A DNA stretch of 64,000 bases from Rhodobacter sp. (GCA_020250175.1 JADCEN010000013.1:62001-126000); one strand, 5' to 3'. Positions 18,043 through 27,450 are shown, counted from the stretch's first letter. Made by a program: numbers and translations. The notes: generated by a model not told the origin, from the sequence alone.

Positions 18043-18954
18043 CTAGCGGTCCAGCATGAAGGCGCGCAGCGTGGTGGCCAGCCGTTCGGGGGCCTCGAGG
18101 GCAAGGCTGTGACCGCATTCCTGAAACACTTCCGCGCGTTCCACCCCGGTCGCCACCTTCTCCATCTGGCCGCGTACCAGGTCGCCGAAGAATTCCGGTG
18201 CCCCGATGGTCAGGATGGGCAGGGTCAGCTTTTCCTGCTTCAACCCGGCATTGATGCGGGCATTCTTCAGTCCGGCCCGATAGGTTTCGAGGCAGCCGCG
18301 CAGCCCGCCCGGTGCCGACAGGCGGGCAATCCATTCATCGATCGCCTCGTTTGTGATGGCATTGGGGTTCCAGGTTTCGGCCTTGATCCAGAATTCCCAG
18401 AACTCACGCTCGCGCCCGGTGATCAGCATCTCCGGCAGGTGCGGGATCCAGAAGAACGGGATGTGCCAGACCCAGACGCCGCGCAGGTCGAACTGGGACG
18501 AGATATTGGCAGGGGTGAAGTTCGACCATTCCTCCAGCCCCTCGCCCGACAGAAGCATCTCGGCAAAGGAAAGCGTCTTCACCCGCGCGCGCTCGGTTGC
18601 GGCAAGCGCGTAGGCAAACTCGGCCCCCCGGTCTTCGCCGTGCAGGTGGAAGGTGTCGTGCCCCAGATGGGTCATCAGCGCGGCCATGTCGCGGGCATTG
18701 GTCAGGCTGTCATAGCCCTCTTCCGCAGGCGGCTTGTCGGTATCGCCAAAGCCGCGCAGGTCGGGTGCCACCACGGTGAAATGCGGGGTCAGGAGCGGGA
18801 TCAGCTTGTACCAGTAGAAATGCGTCTTGGGCGTGCCGTGCAGCAGCAGCAAAGGCGCACCCTGCCCCGCCGTCACATAATGCATCCGGATGCCGTTGAC
18901 CCGGGCCCGGCCATGTCGGACAGGCGCGCCCGTATGATCAAAGATTTCTGCCAT
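18043..18954 (-). CDS. Alpha/beta hydrolase (epoxide hydrolase / haloacetate dehalogenase-like)
   Basis: This 303-residue enzyme has the HGTP oxyanion motif ('LLLLHGTPKTHFYWYKLIP') and a nucleophile elbow 'HGEDRGAEFAYALA' with Asp as nucleophile. It also has 'VWVWHIPFFW' in the lid and the catalytic His in 'ECGHSLALEAPE'. An Asp nucleophile points to epoxide hydrolase or haloacetate dehalogenase chemistry. The second Arg of fluoroacetate dehalogenase (DRGxR) is Glu here, so that substrate is doubtful. It leads the operon with the RbsABC-type importer. Confidence 0.8.
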   Translation of the reverse strand: MAEIFDHTGAPVRHGRARVNGIRMHYVTAGQGAPLLLLHGTPKTHFYWYKLIPLLTPHFTVVAPDLRGFGDTDKPPAEEGYDSLTNARDMAALMTHLGHDTFHLHGEDRGAEFAYALAATERARVKTLSFAEMLLSGEGLEEWSNFTPANISSQFDLRGVWVWHIPFFWIPHLPEMLITGREREFWEFWIKAETWNPNAITNEAIDEWIARLSAPGGLRGCLETYRAGLKNARINAGLKQEKLTLPILTIGAPEFFGDLVRGQMEKVATGVERAEVFQECGHSLALEAPERLATTLRAFMLDR

Positions 18955-18980
18955 GCGAGCCTCCCAATCCGCACATTCGG

Positions 18981-19009
18981 TATGTTGAGATAAACAATGT
19001 TCAGAACAT
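18981..19009 (-). promoter_or_regulatory. Operator-like palindrome upstream of the hydrolase operon
   Basis: ATGTTC-A-GAACAT (18997-19009) is a perfect 6-bp inverted repeat with a 1-base centre. A related half-site, TATGTT, lies at 18981-18986. The stretch is AT-rich relative to its surroundings and lies 43-55 bases before the hydrolase start. It probably binds a regulator of the hydrolase/importer operon; the regulator is not identified. Confidence 0.5.
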
Positions 19010-19039
19010 ATGTCAATCGAAAAGTGTGTATGTTCGACT

Positions 19040-19843
19040 CCACAGGCAAGACTCCTGGGGTCCAATGCCGGATACCGACGCAGATCGGCAAGGCTGGTAA
19101 GGTCGCGATCTGCACGCGACCGGCCTGCATCGCCCGCCGCAGCAGACGACCCGGGACGGTGATGGCATTGCCGCGGTCAAGGTGGATGTCGAATGCGCAC
19201 TGGCCGCCGCGCAGACCGCGCAGGTCGATAAGCAGGGCGGTCCGGTCCACTGCCGGCGCTTCCCGGCCGGCGGCGCTGTCGGTCCGGCAGGACATGTCGC
19301 CCGAACAGCCCGCCAGAAGCTGACGCTCGTCGATCCAGTTGACGTCGGTCATCCGCTTGCCCGACAGCAGTGTCGGGTCAACACCGGCACCACCGATCTT
19401 GCCATCTCTTCTATCGCGGTCATCACGCATTCCAGCGGCGGATGCGGGATGTCCGTGGAGTCGCGCAGCGCCAGAATGCAGGAAATGCCCAGCCCGTTGT
19501 CAGCGCCCAGGGTCGTCCCTTCGGTCCGGATCCGGTGGCCGTCAACGATCAGCTTCACGCCCTGCGGGCTGAAGTCAAGCGCGAAGCCCGGCGCAATCTT
19601 GCAGACCATGTCGATATGGCCGTGCAGCGCCACGGCAGGCACCTGTTCCTGTCCCGGCGTTCCGGGTTTCCTGACGATGATGTTCTGCTCCTCGTCCCGG
19701 TGATGGTCCAAGCTGCGGCTGGCCGCAAAATCGGCAATGGTTTCGGTCGCATCCTTCTGGTGTCACGAGCAGCGGTGCCGCTTGCTCAACTCCACAAGGA
19801 AGACCATCCCTTCCAAAGGTTCGATTTGTTCCAGAACGCGCAT
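19040..19843 (-). pseudogene. Decayed dipeptidase gene (PepD-like, M20)
   Basis: Three minus-strand frames carry consecutive pieces of a PepD-type aminoacyl-histidine dipeptidase. Piece one (from Met 19843 to stop 19763) has 'VFLVELSKRHRCS'. Piece two (to about 19380) has 'VALHGHIDMVCK' and 'TTLGADNGLGISCILAL', the metal-binding His/Asp motifs. Piece three (19430 down to about 19050) has 'DPTLLSGKRMTDVNWIDE' and 'FDIHLDRGNAITV'. At least two frameshifts separate them, and the C-terminal part of the usual roughly 480-residue protein is missing. Confidence 0.75.
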
Positions 19844-20197
19844 GTATCCTGCCCGAAACGTAGCGCGGCCTGCGCGTGGCAATCAGCCATGCGCCGTGTC
19901 TTCATTGCCAGTGCAGGCCTCATTTCCTGCTTGGTTCACATGATCACCGAATAGGTATTTGGATCATGTCGCACCCGAAACGCAGCAAGAATGTGAACAT
20001 TCTGCATTTCAATTATTCTTAAGTTCAGTTTCGGTTGGGCAAAGCAGAAGGTCTTTCGCCCGTGCAGGGCAACGGGCCTACAGTCTGCAAAGAATGCTTC
20101 CGCCAGCACTTTCCCGGCAGATGACGGGTTCCAGCAAGGCCCGGCAGGTGCCAGATGCCGTGAAGTCTGTCCAATCCGGAACGATGCCCTGCCCGGT
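19844..20197. other. Gene-free stretch with a palindromic operator-like site
   Basis: No gene is recognised. AGAATGT-GA-ACATTCT (19988-20003) is a perfect 7-bp inverted repeat, followed by TTAAGTTCA at 20019-20027. Both resemble elements in the divergent promoter at 27383-27510 (GCAAGAACGTG, CACGTTCTGC, TAAGTTCA), which suggests a relic promoter of the same regulon. Confidence 0.45.
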
Positions 20198-21020
20198 TCA
20201 GGCCTGTCCGGCCTTTCCTACACAGCCGTACTGCCGCGTCTTGTCGATGGTCGCCTCGATCATCCGCGACCTGCCTTCTGCCATGGCCGCTTCCAACTGG
20301 CGGTCGCCCTGGGCGAAGACTGCTTCGAGTCCGGCGCGGAAGGCGTGGCGCAGGTCCGTGTCGGCGTTGAACTTGTGCACTCCGGCGGCCTTTGCGTCCT
20401 GAACCTCCTGATCTGTCAGCCCCCAAGCACCGTGCAGCACCAGCGGTATGCCCGTGGCTGCGCTGATATCCCTGATCCGCTGGATGTTGATCGGTGCCAT
20501 CGGCAGGCCGGGAATCACTGCGTGAACGATACCGACCGGGATCGCCAGCGTGTCGACACCGGTTTCGACCACAAGGCGTCGGGCCTCTTCAACGTCGGTG
20601 TAGCAGTCGTCCCAGTGGACGCTTTCGCCCACATCCGGAATCTTGCCCAGTTCCGCCTCGACCGGGATGCCGAACGCATGGGCGATTTCCACTATCTTGC
20701 GGGTGGTGGCGATGTTTTCCTCAAACGGCAGATGCGCGCCGTCCTACATGACCGCGGAAAAGCCGAGCCGGATCGCCTCCATCACCTCGTCCCACGACCT
20801 GTGGTCAAGGTGGATCACATACCGGGCAGCGGGCCGTTCCGCGATGCGGCGGGTCATCTCGCAGGCACGCGCCACACCCATGTGCGGAATGACGGCGCGA
20901 CCGACCTGCAGGAACACCGGCGCATCCGCTTTTTCTGCGGCCCAGACCAGCGCCTCGGTCGTCTCGTCATTGTGCATGTTGAACGCTTCGGTCAGCCGTG
21001 CCTGCGGGATCAGCGCGTTG
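20198..21020 (-). pseudogene. Class II (ketose-bisphosphate) aldolase, N-truncated with internal stop
   Basis: The frame begins at about 21010 with 'FNMHNDETTEALVWAAEKAD', continues through 'YVIHLDHRSWDEVMEAIRLG' (zinc-ligand HLDH), hits TAG at 20744-20746, then resumes in frame as 'DGAHLPFEENIATTRKIVEI' to 20198. The family has Tyr or Ile-Asp-Gly-Ser at this position, so one base change TAC to TAG would explain the stop. The first roughly 20 residues of the aldolase are replaced by a GlpD-like segment. Later parts ('LVLHGAWGLTD', 'KFNADTDLRHAF') look intact. Confidence 0.75.
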
Positions 21021-21292
21021 ACCTCGCCCAGAAGATAGGCGACTTCCGCTGCGTCGGCACGGGCCGTGTCGGGGTTGTCGTCGAACTTCCTGTCGGTGGT
21101 GCCGATCATGTAGCGGCCACCCCAGGGAAAGATCAGCACAAGCCGCCCGTCCCTGCGCGACTCGTGGTAGACCACGTCCCGGGGCGCGCCCGGGAAGGGA
21201 TCAAGCACGAGGTGGCTGCCCTTCGCCCCGCCGATATGGCGCTTTTGCCCGGCCTCATGCCCTTTCAGGACCACATCGACCCAGGGCCAACT
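21021..21292 (-). pseudogene. GlpD/EryB-like FAD dehydrogenase fragment fused to aldolase
   Basis: On the minus strand, 'WVDVVLKGHEAGQKRHIGGA' then 'KGSHLVLDPFPG' and 'RLVLIFPWGGRYMIGTTDRK' are an internal portion of a GlpD-family sugar-alcohol-phosphate dehydrogenase. It runs without a stop into the aldolase at about 21015. The FAD-binding N-terminus and the C-terminal domain are absent. An in-frame deletion joined two neighbouring genes, leaving no working dehydrogenase. Confidence 0.7.
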
Positions 21293-21298
21293 GTCCGG

Positions 21299-21692
21299 GC
21301 TGAGCACGGCAACCACCAGAGCCGATCTGGTGATGGCGGTCTGCGGGTCCGTTGCCTGCGCGGTTCGTCATTGCTTTCAGGCCGCCGGACTGCCCGGTTC
21401 GGTTTCGGTCAGCGGCGAAGGGGCGAATTCCCGGGTATGGGGCCAGATGGTGGCCGATGTCCTGCACCGTCCGCTGCAGATTGCCCGCAAGCCCGAAGTC
21501 GGCGCGCGCGGCGCTGCAATAGCAGCAATGGATGCGGTGGGAATTGCCCATGACCACGACGCATGGACCCGCCCGGAAGGCGTGATAGAGCCGCGCCGCG
21601 ACATGGCGGCGCAGTTCGATGCAGGCTTTGAACACTATCTGAAGCCCCTGGAAAGTGCCCGTGCGCTATGGCGAAGCGCGGTCAGCCGATAA
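21299..21692 (+). pseudogene. FGGY-family carbohydrate kinase, C-terminal remnant
   Basis: The plus-strand frame reads 'LSTATTRADLVMAVCGSVAC' then 'VSGEGANSRVWGQMVADVLH' and 'VGARGAAIAAMDAVGI', the ATP-binding C-terminal motifs of FGGY kinases (xylulose, glycerol or erythritol kinases). The substrate domain (about the first 350 residues) is missing; the left break touches the GlpD-like fragment on the other strand. It overlaps the end of the SorC regulator gene by about 11 bases. Confidence 0.7.
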
Positions 21693-22641
21693 GGGCGCGG
21701 GCTGTGGTCTCGTCGGTGACGAACACGGTCGGGGCCAGCGTGCGGATCGCGCCTCTCAGTGCACTGATCTTTTCGCGCCCGCCCGAGACCAGAATGCGTT
21801 CCGGCGTCTTGCGAAGTCGTCCAAGGTTTGCCGAAATGATCCGGTCGTTCACTTCGTGCGGCACGATGGCACCGGCTTCGTCGATGAAATTGTACAGCAC
21901 ATCCCCCACGGCGCCCGCCTCGATCAGCGACCGGCGCTCGGCCTCGCTGATGTGGCCCGTCCGGTAGCTTGTCGTCAGCGTCGAGATGCCACCGACCGAA
22001 AGCAGGACCACATCCAGCTTGTCCGCCATCTCGAAAATCGACGACAGGCCGCAGCGTTCCAAAAGCGCATGCTTGGTTTCCGGACTATCGACCACGGCGG
22101 GGGCGGGGATCAGGAAGCCTTCGCCCTGGAACAGTTCGGCGAACTGCCAGGCGAATTCGGCGGGGTTGAACCTGCGGGCGGCAGCAATGCCGCCAAGCAG
22201 TGACACGACGCGAAAATCTTCCAGCGTGCTGCCGGTGATGAACGGGAGGGTGTTGTACAGGGTGCGTCCCCAGCCCACACCGATGGTCATGCCCGGCCCC
22301 ATCCGCCCCGAAATATAGTTGCCCGCGGCCGCCGCAATCACCCGCACCGGATCATCATCCGCCATGTCGAACGGGGCCACGATCACGCGGTCGATTCCGA
22401 ACCTTGTTTCGACCGTGCGCCCCAACTCGACAAGCCCGGCGAGCGGAGCCGAGATCGTCATCCGCACCTCGTTGCGGCGCTTGGCGTCGGCCAAGAGACG
22501 CACCACCATGACCCGGTTGATGTTCAGCCGCTGCGCGACATCGTTCTGTGTCAGCCCCTCGACATGGTAGAGCCAGACCGCACGGACCCGCAGGCTGTCT
22601 GCATCGCTTTGAACGCCCAAGGCCGGATTTGTCAGCAGCAT
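21682..22641 (-). CDS. SorC/DeoR-family sugar-binding transcriptional regulator
   Basis: This 319-residue repressor-type protein has an N-terminal helix-turn-helix, 'GLTQNDVAQRLNINRVMVVR' at about residues 29-48. A large sugar-phosphate-binding domain follows, with 'GMTIGVGWGRTLYNTLP' and 'DVVLLSVGGISTLTTSYR', both typical of SorC/EryD/DalR proteins. Family members respond to a phosphorylated sugar or polyol. It sits between the decayed kinase/GlpD/aldolase genes and the intact E1/E2 unit, and is the best candidate regulator for the operators at 27383-27446. Confidence 0.88.
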   Translation of the reverse strand: MLLTNPALGVQSDADSLRVRAVWLYHVEGLTQNDVAQRLNINRVMVVRLLADAKRRNEVRMTISAPLAGLVELGRTVETRFGIDRVIVAPFDMADDDPVRVIAAAAGNYISGRMGPGMTIGVGWGRTLYNTLPFITGSTLEDFRVVSLLGGIAAARRFNPAEFAWQFAELFQGEGFLIPAPAVVDSPETKHALLERCGLSSIFEMADKLDVVLLSVGGISTLTTSYRTGHISEAERRSLIEAGAVGDVLYNFIDEAGAIVPHEVNDRIISANLGRLRKTPERILVSGGREKISALRGAIRTLAPTVFVTDETTARALIG

Positions 22642-22669
22642 CGACTACCCTTCGATGGTTCACACTCGT

Positions 22670-23995
22670 CTATAGGGGAGAGCCGCCGCCAAGTCCAATG
22701 ACGCGCGCCACGCGCTCGGGGCATTCCATTTGCGGGATATGGCCGGCACCGTCCAGAAGATGGATTGCGGCATCGGTGCGCTGAGCCGTGGCGTGACGAC
22801 TGGGGATGATCTTGTCCTGGCGGCCCCAGATGATGCGGGTAGGGGCGGTCAGGCGGTGAAGGGCGGCCTGCACATCGAAGGTCTGCGTGCCGTCGGTCAG
22901 AATTGCATCTGCCATGTCGGCCTGTGCGGCGCGCATCGCACCATCGCCCCGGGCACGCATGGCCGCCTCGGCGTAGCTGTCGGAGATCATGTCCGGGCTT
23001 GCGGTCAGACGGCGCAGCCAGGGGGCCAGACTTTCGGTCCGGGTGGCGCGGGTGATGCCCAGCAGCGTTGCGGCATCGATCTCGGGGCCAAGGCCCGCGG
23101 GCGCGATAAGGCTCAGGCCGACCACACGCCGCGGGCGGATATCGGCGATGGCAATGGCCAGCGCACCGCCAAGCGAATGGCCCAGAAGATGAACCATCCC
23201 GAGGTCGCGCGTCGCCTCGTCGAAAGCCTCGACCATCATGCGGGCAAGCCCGGCGAATCCGGTGATGCGGCGCAGCGGCGATCTTCCGTGGCACGGCAAG
23301 TCGATGCGGATCAGCGCCGGACCCGAACCAATGGCCTTTTCGAGCGGCGCCCAGCTTTGGCTGTCGGCGGTAAAGCCGTGCAGCATGACCAGCGTCGGAC
23401 CGCTGCCCTTGCGGCTGCGGACATTCAAAGGGCCGGGCTGTGGCGTCCAGCTCTGCGGCAAGGGCTTGTCCGGGCCTGCGTCCAGCCCGGTCGGCACGTC
23501 ATCGCGCTGGATGCGGCCAAGCGGGCCGGTGCCCGTGATCCCCTCCAGCAAGACCCCGGCCTTGCGCGCGGCCGAACGGGCGGCGGGCGTTGCGCGCAGG
23601 GCTGTCGCGTCTTTCGCTAAGACACCAGGTGCCGTCGGCGCGGGGGCTGCCCTTGACGTTTCCGCAGGGGTCTGAATGGAAGGCACCCTGTCGGCGCGGT
23701 GGTCGGGCACCGGCACCGTCGCAGCAGGTGCCGCGGGGGCAGAACCGGGCACCTCGCCCTCGGCATAGATCAGGGCCACGACTGTGCCCACCGCCACCTT
23801 TTCACCGGGCTTTGCCGCGATGCCGGTCAAGCGGCCAGTTGCCGGGGCCTCGACTTCCATCGCCGCCTTGTCGGTTTCGATATCGAACAGGGGTGCGCCT
23901 TTGGCGACAATTTCGCCGTCGCCTGCGTGCCACACGGCCAGCGTGCCATGGGTCATGTCCATATCGACCTTGGGCAGGATCACTTCAGTCGGCAC
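22670..23995 (-). CDS. acoC: Acetoin dehydrogenase-type E2 (lipoyl domain plus alpha/beta hydrolase)
   Basis: This 441-residue protein has an N-terminal lipoyl domain with the lipoylated Lys in 'DIETDKAAMEVEAP', a peripheral-subunit-binding domain ('ATPAARSAARKAGV' and 'GPLGRIQRDDV'), then an alpha/beta hydrolase. The hydrolase shows a Ser nucleophile in 'GHSLGGALA' and a His in 'GAGHIPQMECPE'. This fusion replaces the HxxxDG acyltransferase core and is the hallmark of AcoC. The start is GTG 23995, one base after the E1beta stop. The symbol reflects family; the real substrate may not be acetoin. Confidence 0.87.
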   Translation of the reverse strand: MPTEVILPKVDMDMTHGTLAVWHAGDGEIVAKGAPLFDIETDKAAMEVEAPATGRLTGIAAKPGEKVAVGTVVALIYAEGEVPGSAPAAPAATVPVPDHRADRVPSIQTPAETSRAAPAPTAPGVLAKDATALRATPAARSAARKAGVLLEGITGTGPLGRIQRDDVPTGLDAGPDKPLPQSWTPQPGPLNVRSRKGSGPTLVMLHGFTADSQSWAPLEKAIGSGPALIRIDLPCHGRSPLRRITGFAGLARMMVEAFDEATRDLGMVHLLGHSLGGALAIAIADIRPRRVVGLSLIAPAGLGPEIDAATLLGITRATRTESLAPWLRRLTASPDMISDSYAEAAMRARGDGAMRAAQADMADAILTDGTQTFDVQAALHRLTAPTRIIWGRQDKIIPSRHATAQRTDAAIHLLDGAGHIPQMECPERVARVIGLGGGSPL

Positions 23996-23996
23996 G

Positions 23997-25010
23997 TCAC
24001 ACCTCGCGGCGGGCAAGACGGCGGGCGGCGGATTCGATACTGTCCACCTGTGGTACCGACGCGCGTTCCAGATCAGGGTTGTAGGGCACCGGCGCATCGG
24101 CAGCGCCAAGCCGCAGGATCGGCGCGTCGAGAAAGTCGAAGGCATCGCTTTCCGCCACCAACGCGCTGATCTCGGCCCCCACGCCAAAGGCCTTGACCCC
24201 TTCGTAGACCACCATCAGCCGGCCGGTCTTGCGCACCGAGGCCAGGATCGTCTCGTGGTCGATCGGTCGGATGCTGCGCAGGTCGACAACCTCGGCGCTG
24301 ATTCCTTCTGTTGCCAGCCTTCCGGCGGCTTCCAGCGCGCGATGTACCATGATCGAGCCTGCGACGATGGTCAGGTCGCTTCCCTCACGCCGGACTGCGG
24401 CCTTGCCGATGGGCGTCAGGTGGTGACCCGCCGGGACCGGGCCTTTCATCTTGTACAGCAGCTTGTGCTCGAAGATCATCACGGGGTCGGGATCGGCCAG
24501 CGCCGCCAGCAGCATGCCCTTGGCATCCGCGGGTGTGCTCGGTTGCAGCACCTTCAGCCCGGGCACATGGCCGAACCAGGCCTCGATGCTCTGACTGTGC
24601 TGGGCCGCCGCCCCGGTGCCCGACCCGGACGGAAGGCGGAACACGACAGGCACCGAAGCTTCGCCGCCCAGCATATAGCGCAGCTTGGCGGCCTGATTGA
24701 CAATCTGCTCCATCGCCAGCATGGCAAAATCGCTGAACTGGAATTCGAAGATCGGCTTCAGGCCGGTCAGCGCGGCGCCCACGGCCACGCCCGCCCCGCC
24801 CAGTTCGGAAATCGGCGTGTCCATGACCCGGTCGGGGCCGAAGCGGTCCACCAAATCCAGCGTCACCTGGAACGCGCCGCCATATACGCCGATATCCTCG
24901 CCCATCAGGATCACGGCCGGATCGGCCTCCATCGCGATGGCCATCGCCTCGCGGATCGCCTCGGCATAGGACAAGGTGCGCAGGGCGGTATCTTGCGGGA
25001 CGGCGTTCAT
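23997..25010 (-). CDS. acoB: 2-oxo-acid/acetoin dehydrogenase E1 component, beta subunit
   Basis: This 337-residue transketolase-like beta chain begins '[20 protein letters not shown]' and contains '[20 protein letters not shown]', the Glu that activates thiamine diphosphate, and '[12 protein letters not shown]' in the C-terminal domain. With the alpha subunit encoded one base upstream it forms the alpha2beta2 thiamine enzyme that cleaves an alpha-dicarbonyl or 2-oxo compound. Confidence 0.93.
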   Translation of the reverse strand: MNAVPQDTALRTLSYAEAIREAMAIAMEADPAVILMGEDIGVYGGAFQVTLDLVDRFGPDRVMDTPISELGGAGVAVGAALTGLKPIFEFQFSDFAMLAMEQIVNQAAKLRYMLGGEASVPVVFRLPSGSGTGAAAQHSQSIEAWFGHVPGLKVLQPSTPADAKGMLLAALADPDPVMIFEHKLLYKMKGPVPAGHHLTPIGKAAVRREGSDLTIVAGSIMVHRALEAAGRLATEGISAEVVDLRSIRPIDHETILASVRKTGRLMVVYEGVKAFGVGAEISALVAESDAFDFLDAPILRLGAADAPVPYNPDLERASVPQVDSIESAARRLARREV

Positions 25011-25011
25011 C

Positions 25012-26025
25012 CTATACCTCGGCGTAAACGTAGCGGGTCACTTCAGAGACATCGGGCGCAGGGCTGGCCTTCGCAAAAGCGATGCCCGCCTCCATGTCGG
25101 CAACGGCAGCCGCCTCGATCGCATCGGCTCCGGCCTCGTCCGTGATGCCATGCGCGATCAATTCGGTCCGGAAGCGGGTAATGGGGTCCTGCCCCATCCA
25201 CATCTCGATCTCTTCCTTTGTCCGATAGCGGTTGCGGTCGGATTTCGAATGGCCGCGCCAGCGATAGGTCAGGTTCTCGACAAGGCTTGGCCCGTCACCG
25301 GCCCGCGCGCGGGCATTGGCCAGATGCACCGCTTCGGCAACCGCCGAGAAATCGTTGCCGTCCACCGTGACGCCGGGCATCGAATAGGCTGCCGCCCGGT
25401 CCGAAATCCGCGCCACGGCCGTCGAGCGCCTGATTGAAGTGGACATGCCGTACTGGTTGTTCTCGCAGACGAATACAACCGGCAGTTTCCACACCGATGC
25501 CATGTTCAGCGATTCGTGGAACGCCCCCTCGTTGTTCGCCCCATCGCCGAAAAAGCAGACCGTCACATCCGATTTGCCCAACCGCTTGGCTGAAAGGGCC
25601 GCGCCGACGGCAATCGGCAGGCCCCCGCCCACGATGCCGTTGGCCCCGAGGTTCCCCGTCTTGACGTCGGCGATGTGCATCGACCCGCCGCGCCCGTGAC
25701 AATAGCCTGTCTCCTTGCCGAAGAACTCGGCGAACATCCGCCCCACGTCCGCGCCCTTGGCGATGCAGTGGCCGTGGCCGCGGTGGGTAGAGGTGATCTT
25801 GTCATCGTCGGTCAGTTCCATGCAGGTCGCCACGGCGCTGGCCTCTTGCCCGATCGACAGGTGCATCGTGCCGTGGATCAGACCGCGCATGTAGCTGTCT
25901 TCGGCCCCTTCCTCGAAGCGGCGGATCAGGTACATCCGCTTCAGCGCCCCGCGCAACTCATCGGGCGTGTAGGCGCGGATCGCGAAGGGGCGATTGTCGG
26001 TCATCTTCGTGTCGGACGCGGTCAT
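25012..26025 (-). CDS. acoA: 2-oxo-acid/acetoin dehydrogenase E1 component, alpha subunit
   Basis: This 337-residue protein has the thiamine-diphosphate motif '[20 protein letters not shown]' through 'CENNQYGMS', and '[15 protein letters not shown]' near residue 80. It resembles AcoA and pyruvate dehydrogenase E1alpha. It is followed directly by the beta subunit and E2 genes. No lipoamide dehydrogenase (E3) gene is in the cluster, so a shared E3 is probably used. Confidence 0.93.
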   Translation of the reverse strand: MTASDTKMTDNRPFAIRAYTPDELRGALKRMYLIRRFEEGAEDSYMRGLIHGTMHLSIGQEASAVATCMELTDDDKITSTHRGHGHCIAKGADVGRMFAEFFGKETGYCHGRGGSMHIADVKTGNLGANGIVGGGLPIAVGAALSAKRLGKSDVTVCFFGDGANNEGAFHESLNMASVWKLPVVFVCENNQYGMSTSIRRSTAVARISDRAAAYSMPGVTVDGNDFSAVAEAVHLANARARAGDGPSLVENLTYRWRGHSKSDRNRYRTKEEIEMWMGQDPITRFRTELIAHGITDEAGADAIEAAAVADMEAGIAFAKASPAPDVSEVTRYVYAEV

Positions 26026-26028
26026 GGC

Positions 26029-27348
26029 CTAAAGCCCCAGCATCTTGTCCTGCCGTGCACGCAGCAGGGCGATCTTGCTGTCGGCGGGAACGGCCGTGTT
26101 CGCGCGTGTGATCAGGTCGCCCTTGCGGATCGGCGCGGTAACCTTTGCCCCGGTCAGCAGACCGCAGGGGATGGCACCGGCGTGGCGGGCCTCGCCTGCC
26201 TCCATGATCCAGGCCCGGTAGCAATACTCGCCGATCTGGTCGAGCCTGTCGCCCACCGCCAGATCGCGCTTTGCGACCGCGCAAACCTCGGCCAGCGGGC
26301 GCGGCAGCGGAACCATGTCCGCCTTGCCGTACAGCACGGCGCGGGCGCAGGTCAGCGGAACTTCCAGGCTGGTCAGGTGATAAGGCCGCAGAAAGGTGAA
26401 GTAGGGGCCGCTGCCCATCTTCAGGTCTTCCATCCGTTCCCGGATGCGGGGGTGGTCCATCTCGGCGACCACGAAGACGCCCGGGGCCACGCCCTTGCCG
26501 ATGGTATAGTCGACCCGGCCGTCGCCGGATGACAGCACCCCCCCGGCGCTGGCCGGGACAAGCACCTTGTTCAACTCGTCGCGGCCGGCCGCAGGGCCGT
26601 GCATGCCCGGCTTGTCGGGGATCAGCCCCGTCGCATTGGCGATGGCCGCCATCTCGACCATGGTCTTGGACCCGTCGACAAATTCAACCAGCATGCGCGG
26701 GTTCATGTTGCGGCGCGTCGCTTCTTCCAGATAGACATCCGGCGTCGCGTCGGTGTTCAGCGGATTGTTCTTGCCCTTGCCCGCGCTGACGATGCGGTGG
26801 CCCATCGCGCTGACGAACTCGATCAGTTCCATGCAGGATGACGGCTCGTCGCCCGCGCCCAGAGAATAGACGACCCCAAGACGATCTGCCTCAGACCGCA
26901 GGTAGGCGCCGATCGTCACATCCGCCTCGACGTTCATCATCACCAGATGCTTGCCGCGCTCCATCGCCGCCAGTCCGATTTCCGCCCCCACGGCCGGCAC
27001 GCCGGTGGCATCAACCACAACGTCAATCAGCCCGGCCTCAAGCAGGGCCTGCACGTTGTCGGTCAAGGCGATCTTGCCCTGCTCCATCGCCGCATTGGCG
27101 GCATCGGCCGACGACACCTCAGCGACGTTGACCTCGTTGCCATAGGCAATTTCAACCGACCGTCGCGCAGCGCCGGGCTTCAGTTCGCTGATCGCGCCGA
27201 TGGCGATCCCGCGCATATGGGCGACGCGGCTGACGATGTCGGTCCCCATCTCACCCGCGCCGACCAGACCGATGCGGATCGGCTTGCCGGTATCGCCACG
27301 CGCGGCCAGATCCTTCGCCAGCCCCGTAAGCGCAACATTCGTCGGCAT
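26029..27348 (-). CDS. NAD(P)-binding oxidoreductase with C-terminal SAF domain (homoserine dehydrogenase-like)
   Basis: This 439-residue protein has a Rossmann motif 'IGLVGAGEMGTDIVSRVAH' at about residues 26-44, a homoserine-dehydrogenase-like core with 'VVVDATGVPAVGAEIGLAAM', and a C-terminal SAF segment with 'DLITRANTAVPADSKI'. Proteins of this type (COG4091-like) are often found with sugar or polyol genes; I cannot assign a proven reaction. It is first gene of the minus-strand unit with E1alpha (3-base gap), so oxidation probably precedes thiamine-dependent cleavage. Confidence 0.78.
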   Translation of the reverse strand: MPTNVALTGLAKDLAARGDTGKPIRIGLVGAGEMGTDIVSRVAHMRGIAIGAISELKPGAARRSVEIAYGNEVNVAEVSSADAANAAMEQGKIALTDNVQALLEAGLIDVVVDATGVPAVGAEIGLAAMERGKHLVMMNVEADVTIGAYLRSEADRLGVVYSLGAGDEPSSCMELIEFVSAMGHRIVSAGKGKNNPLNTDATPDVYLEEATRRNMNPRMLVEFVDGSKTMVEMAAIANATGLIPDKPGMHGPAAGRDELNKVLVPASAGGVLSSGDGRVDYTIGKGVAPGVFVVAEMDHPRIRERMEDLKMGSGPYFTFLRPYHLTSLEVPLTCARAVLYGKADMVPLPRPLAEVCAVAKRDLAVGDRLDQIGEYCYRAWIMEAGEARHAGAIPCGLLTGAKVTAPIRKGDLITRANTAVPADSKIALLRARQDKMLGL

Positions 27349-27382
27349 CGCATACCTCCTGGGATTACGCCTCGATTGTAGA

Positions 27383-27416
27383 TGAACTTATGTTATCTGG
27401 TCAATAACTAAGTTCA
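27383..27416. promoter_or_regulatory. Operator-like inverted repeat in divergent promoter
   Basis: TGAACTTA (27383-27390) and TAAGTTCA (27409-27416) are perfect inverse complements. The inner bases TGTTAT and AATAAC continue the symmetry with a one-base shift. The 34-bp span and long spacing fit a multimeric SorC-type repressor. It lies 35-68 bases before the oxidoreductase start. Confidence 0.6.
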
Positions 27417-27418
27417 TA

Positions 27419-27446
27419 TTCTTGCTTCGAGGCGCAGTAGCAAGAA
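27419..27446. promoter_or_regulatory. Second inverted repeat in divergent promoter
   Basis: TTCTTGCT (27419-27426) pairs with AGCAAGAA (27439-27446) across a 12-base spacer, directly after the first operator. The right arm runs into GCAAGAACGTG. Its mirror CACGTTCTGC recurs at 27501-27510, on the other side of the putative importer promoter. Confidence 0.5.
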
Positions 27447-27450
27447 CGTG

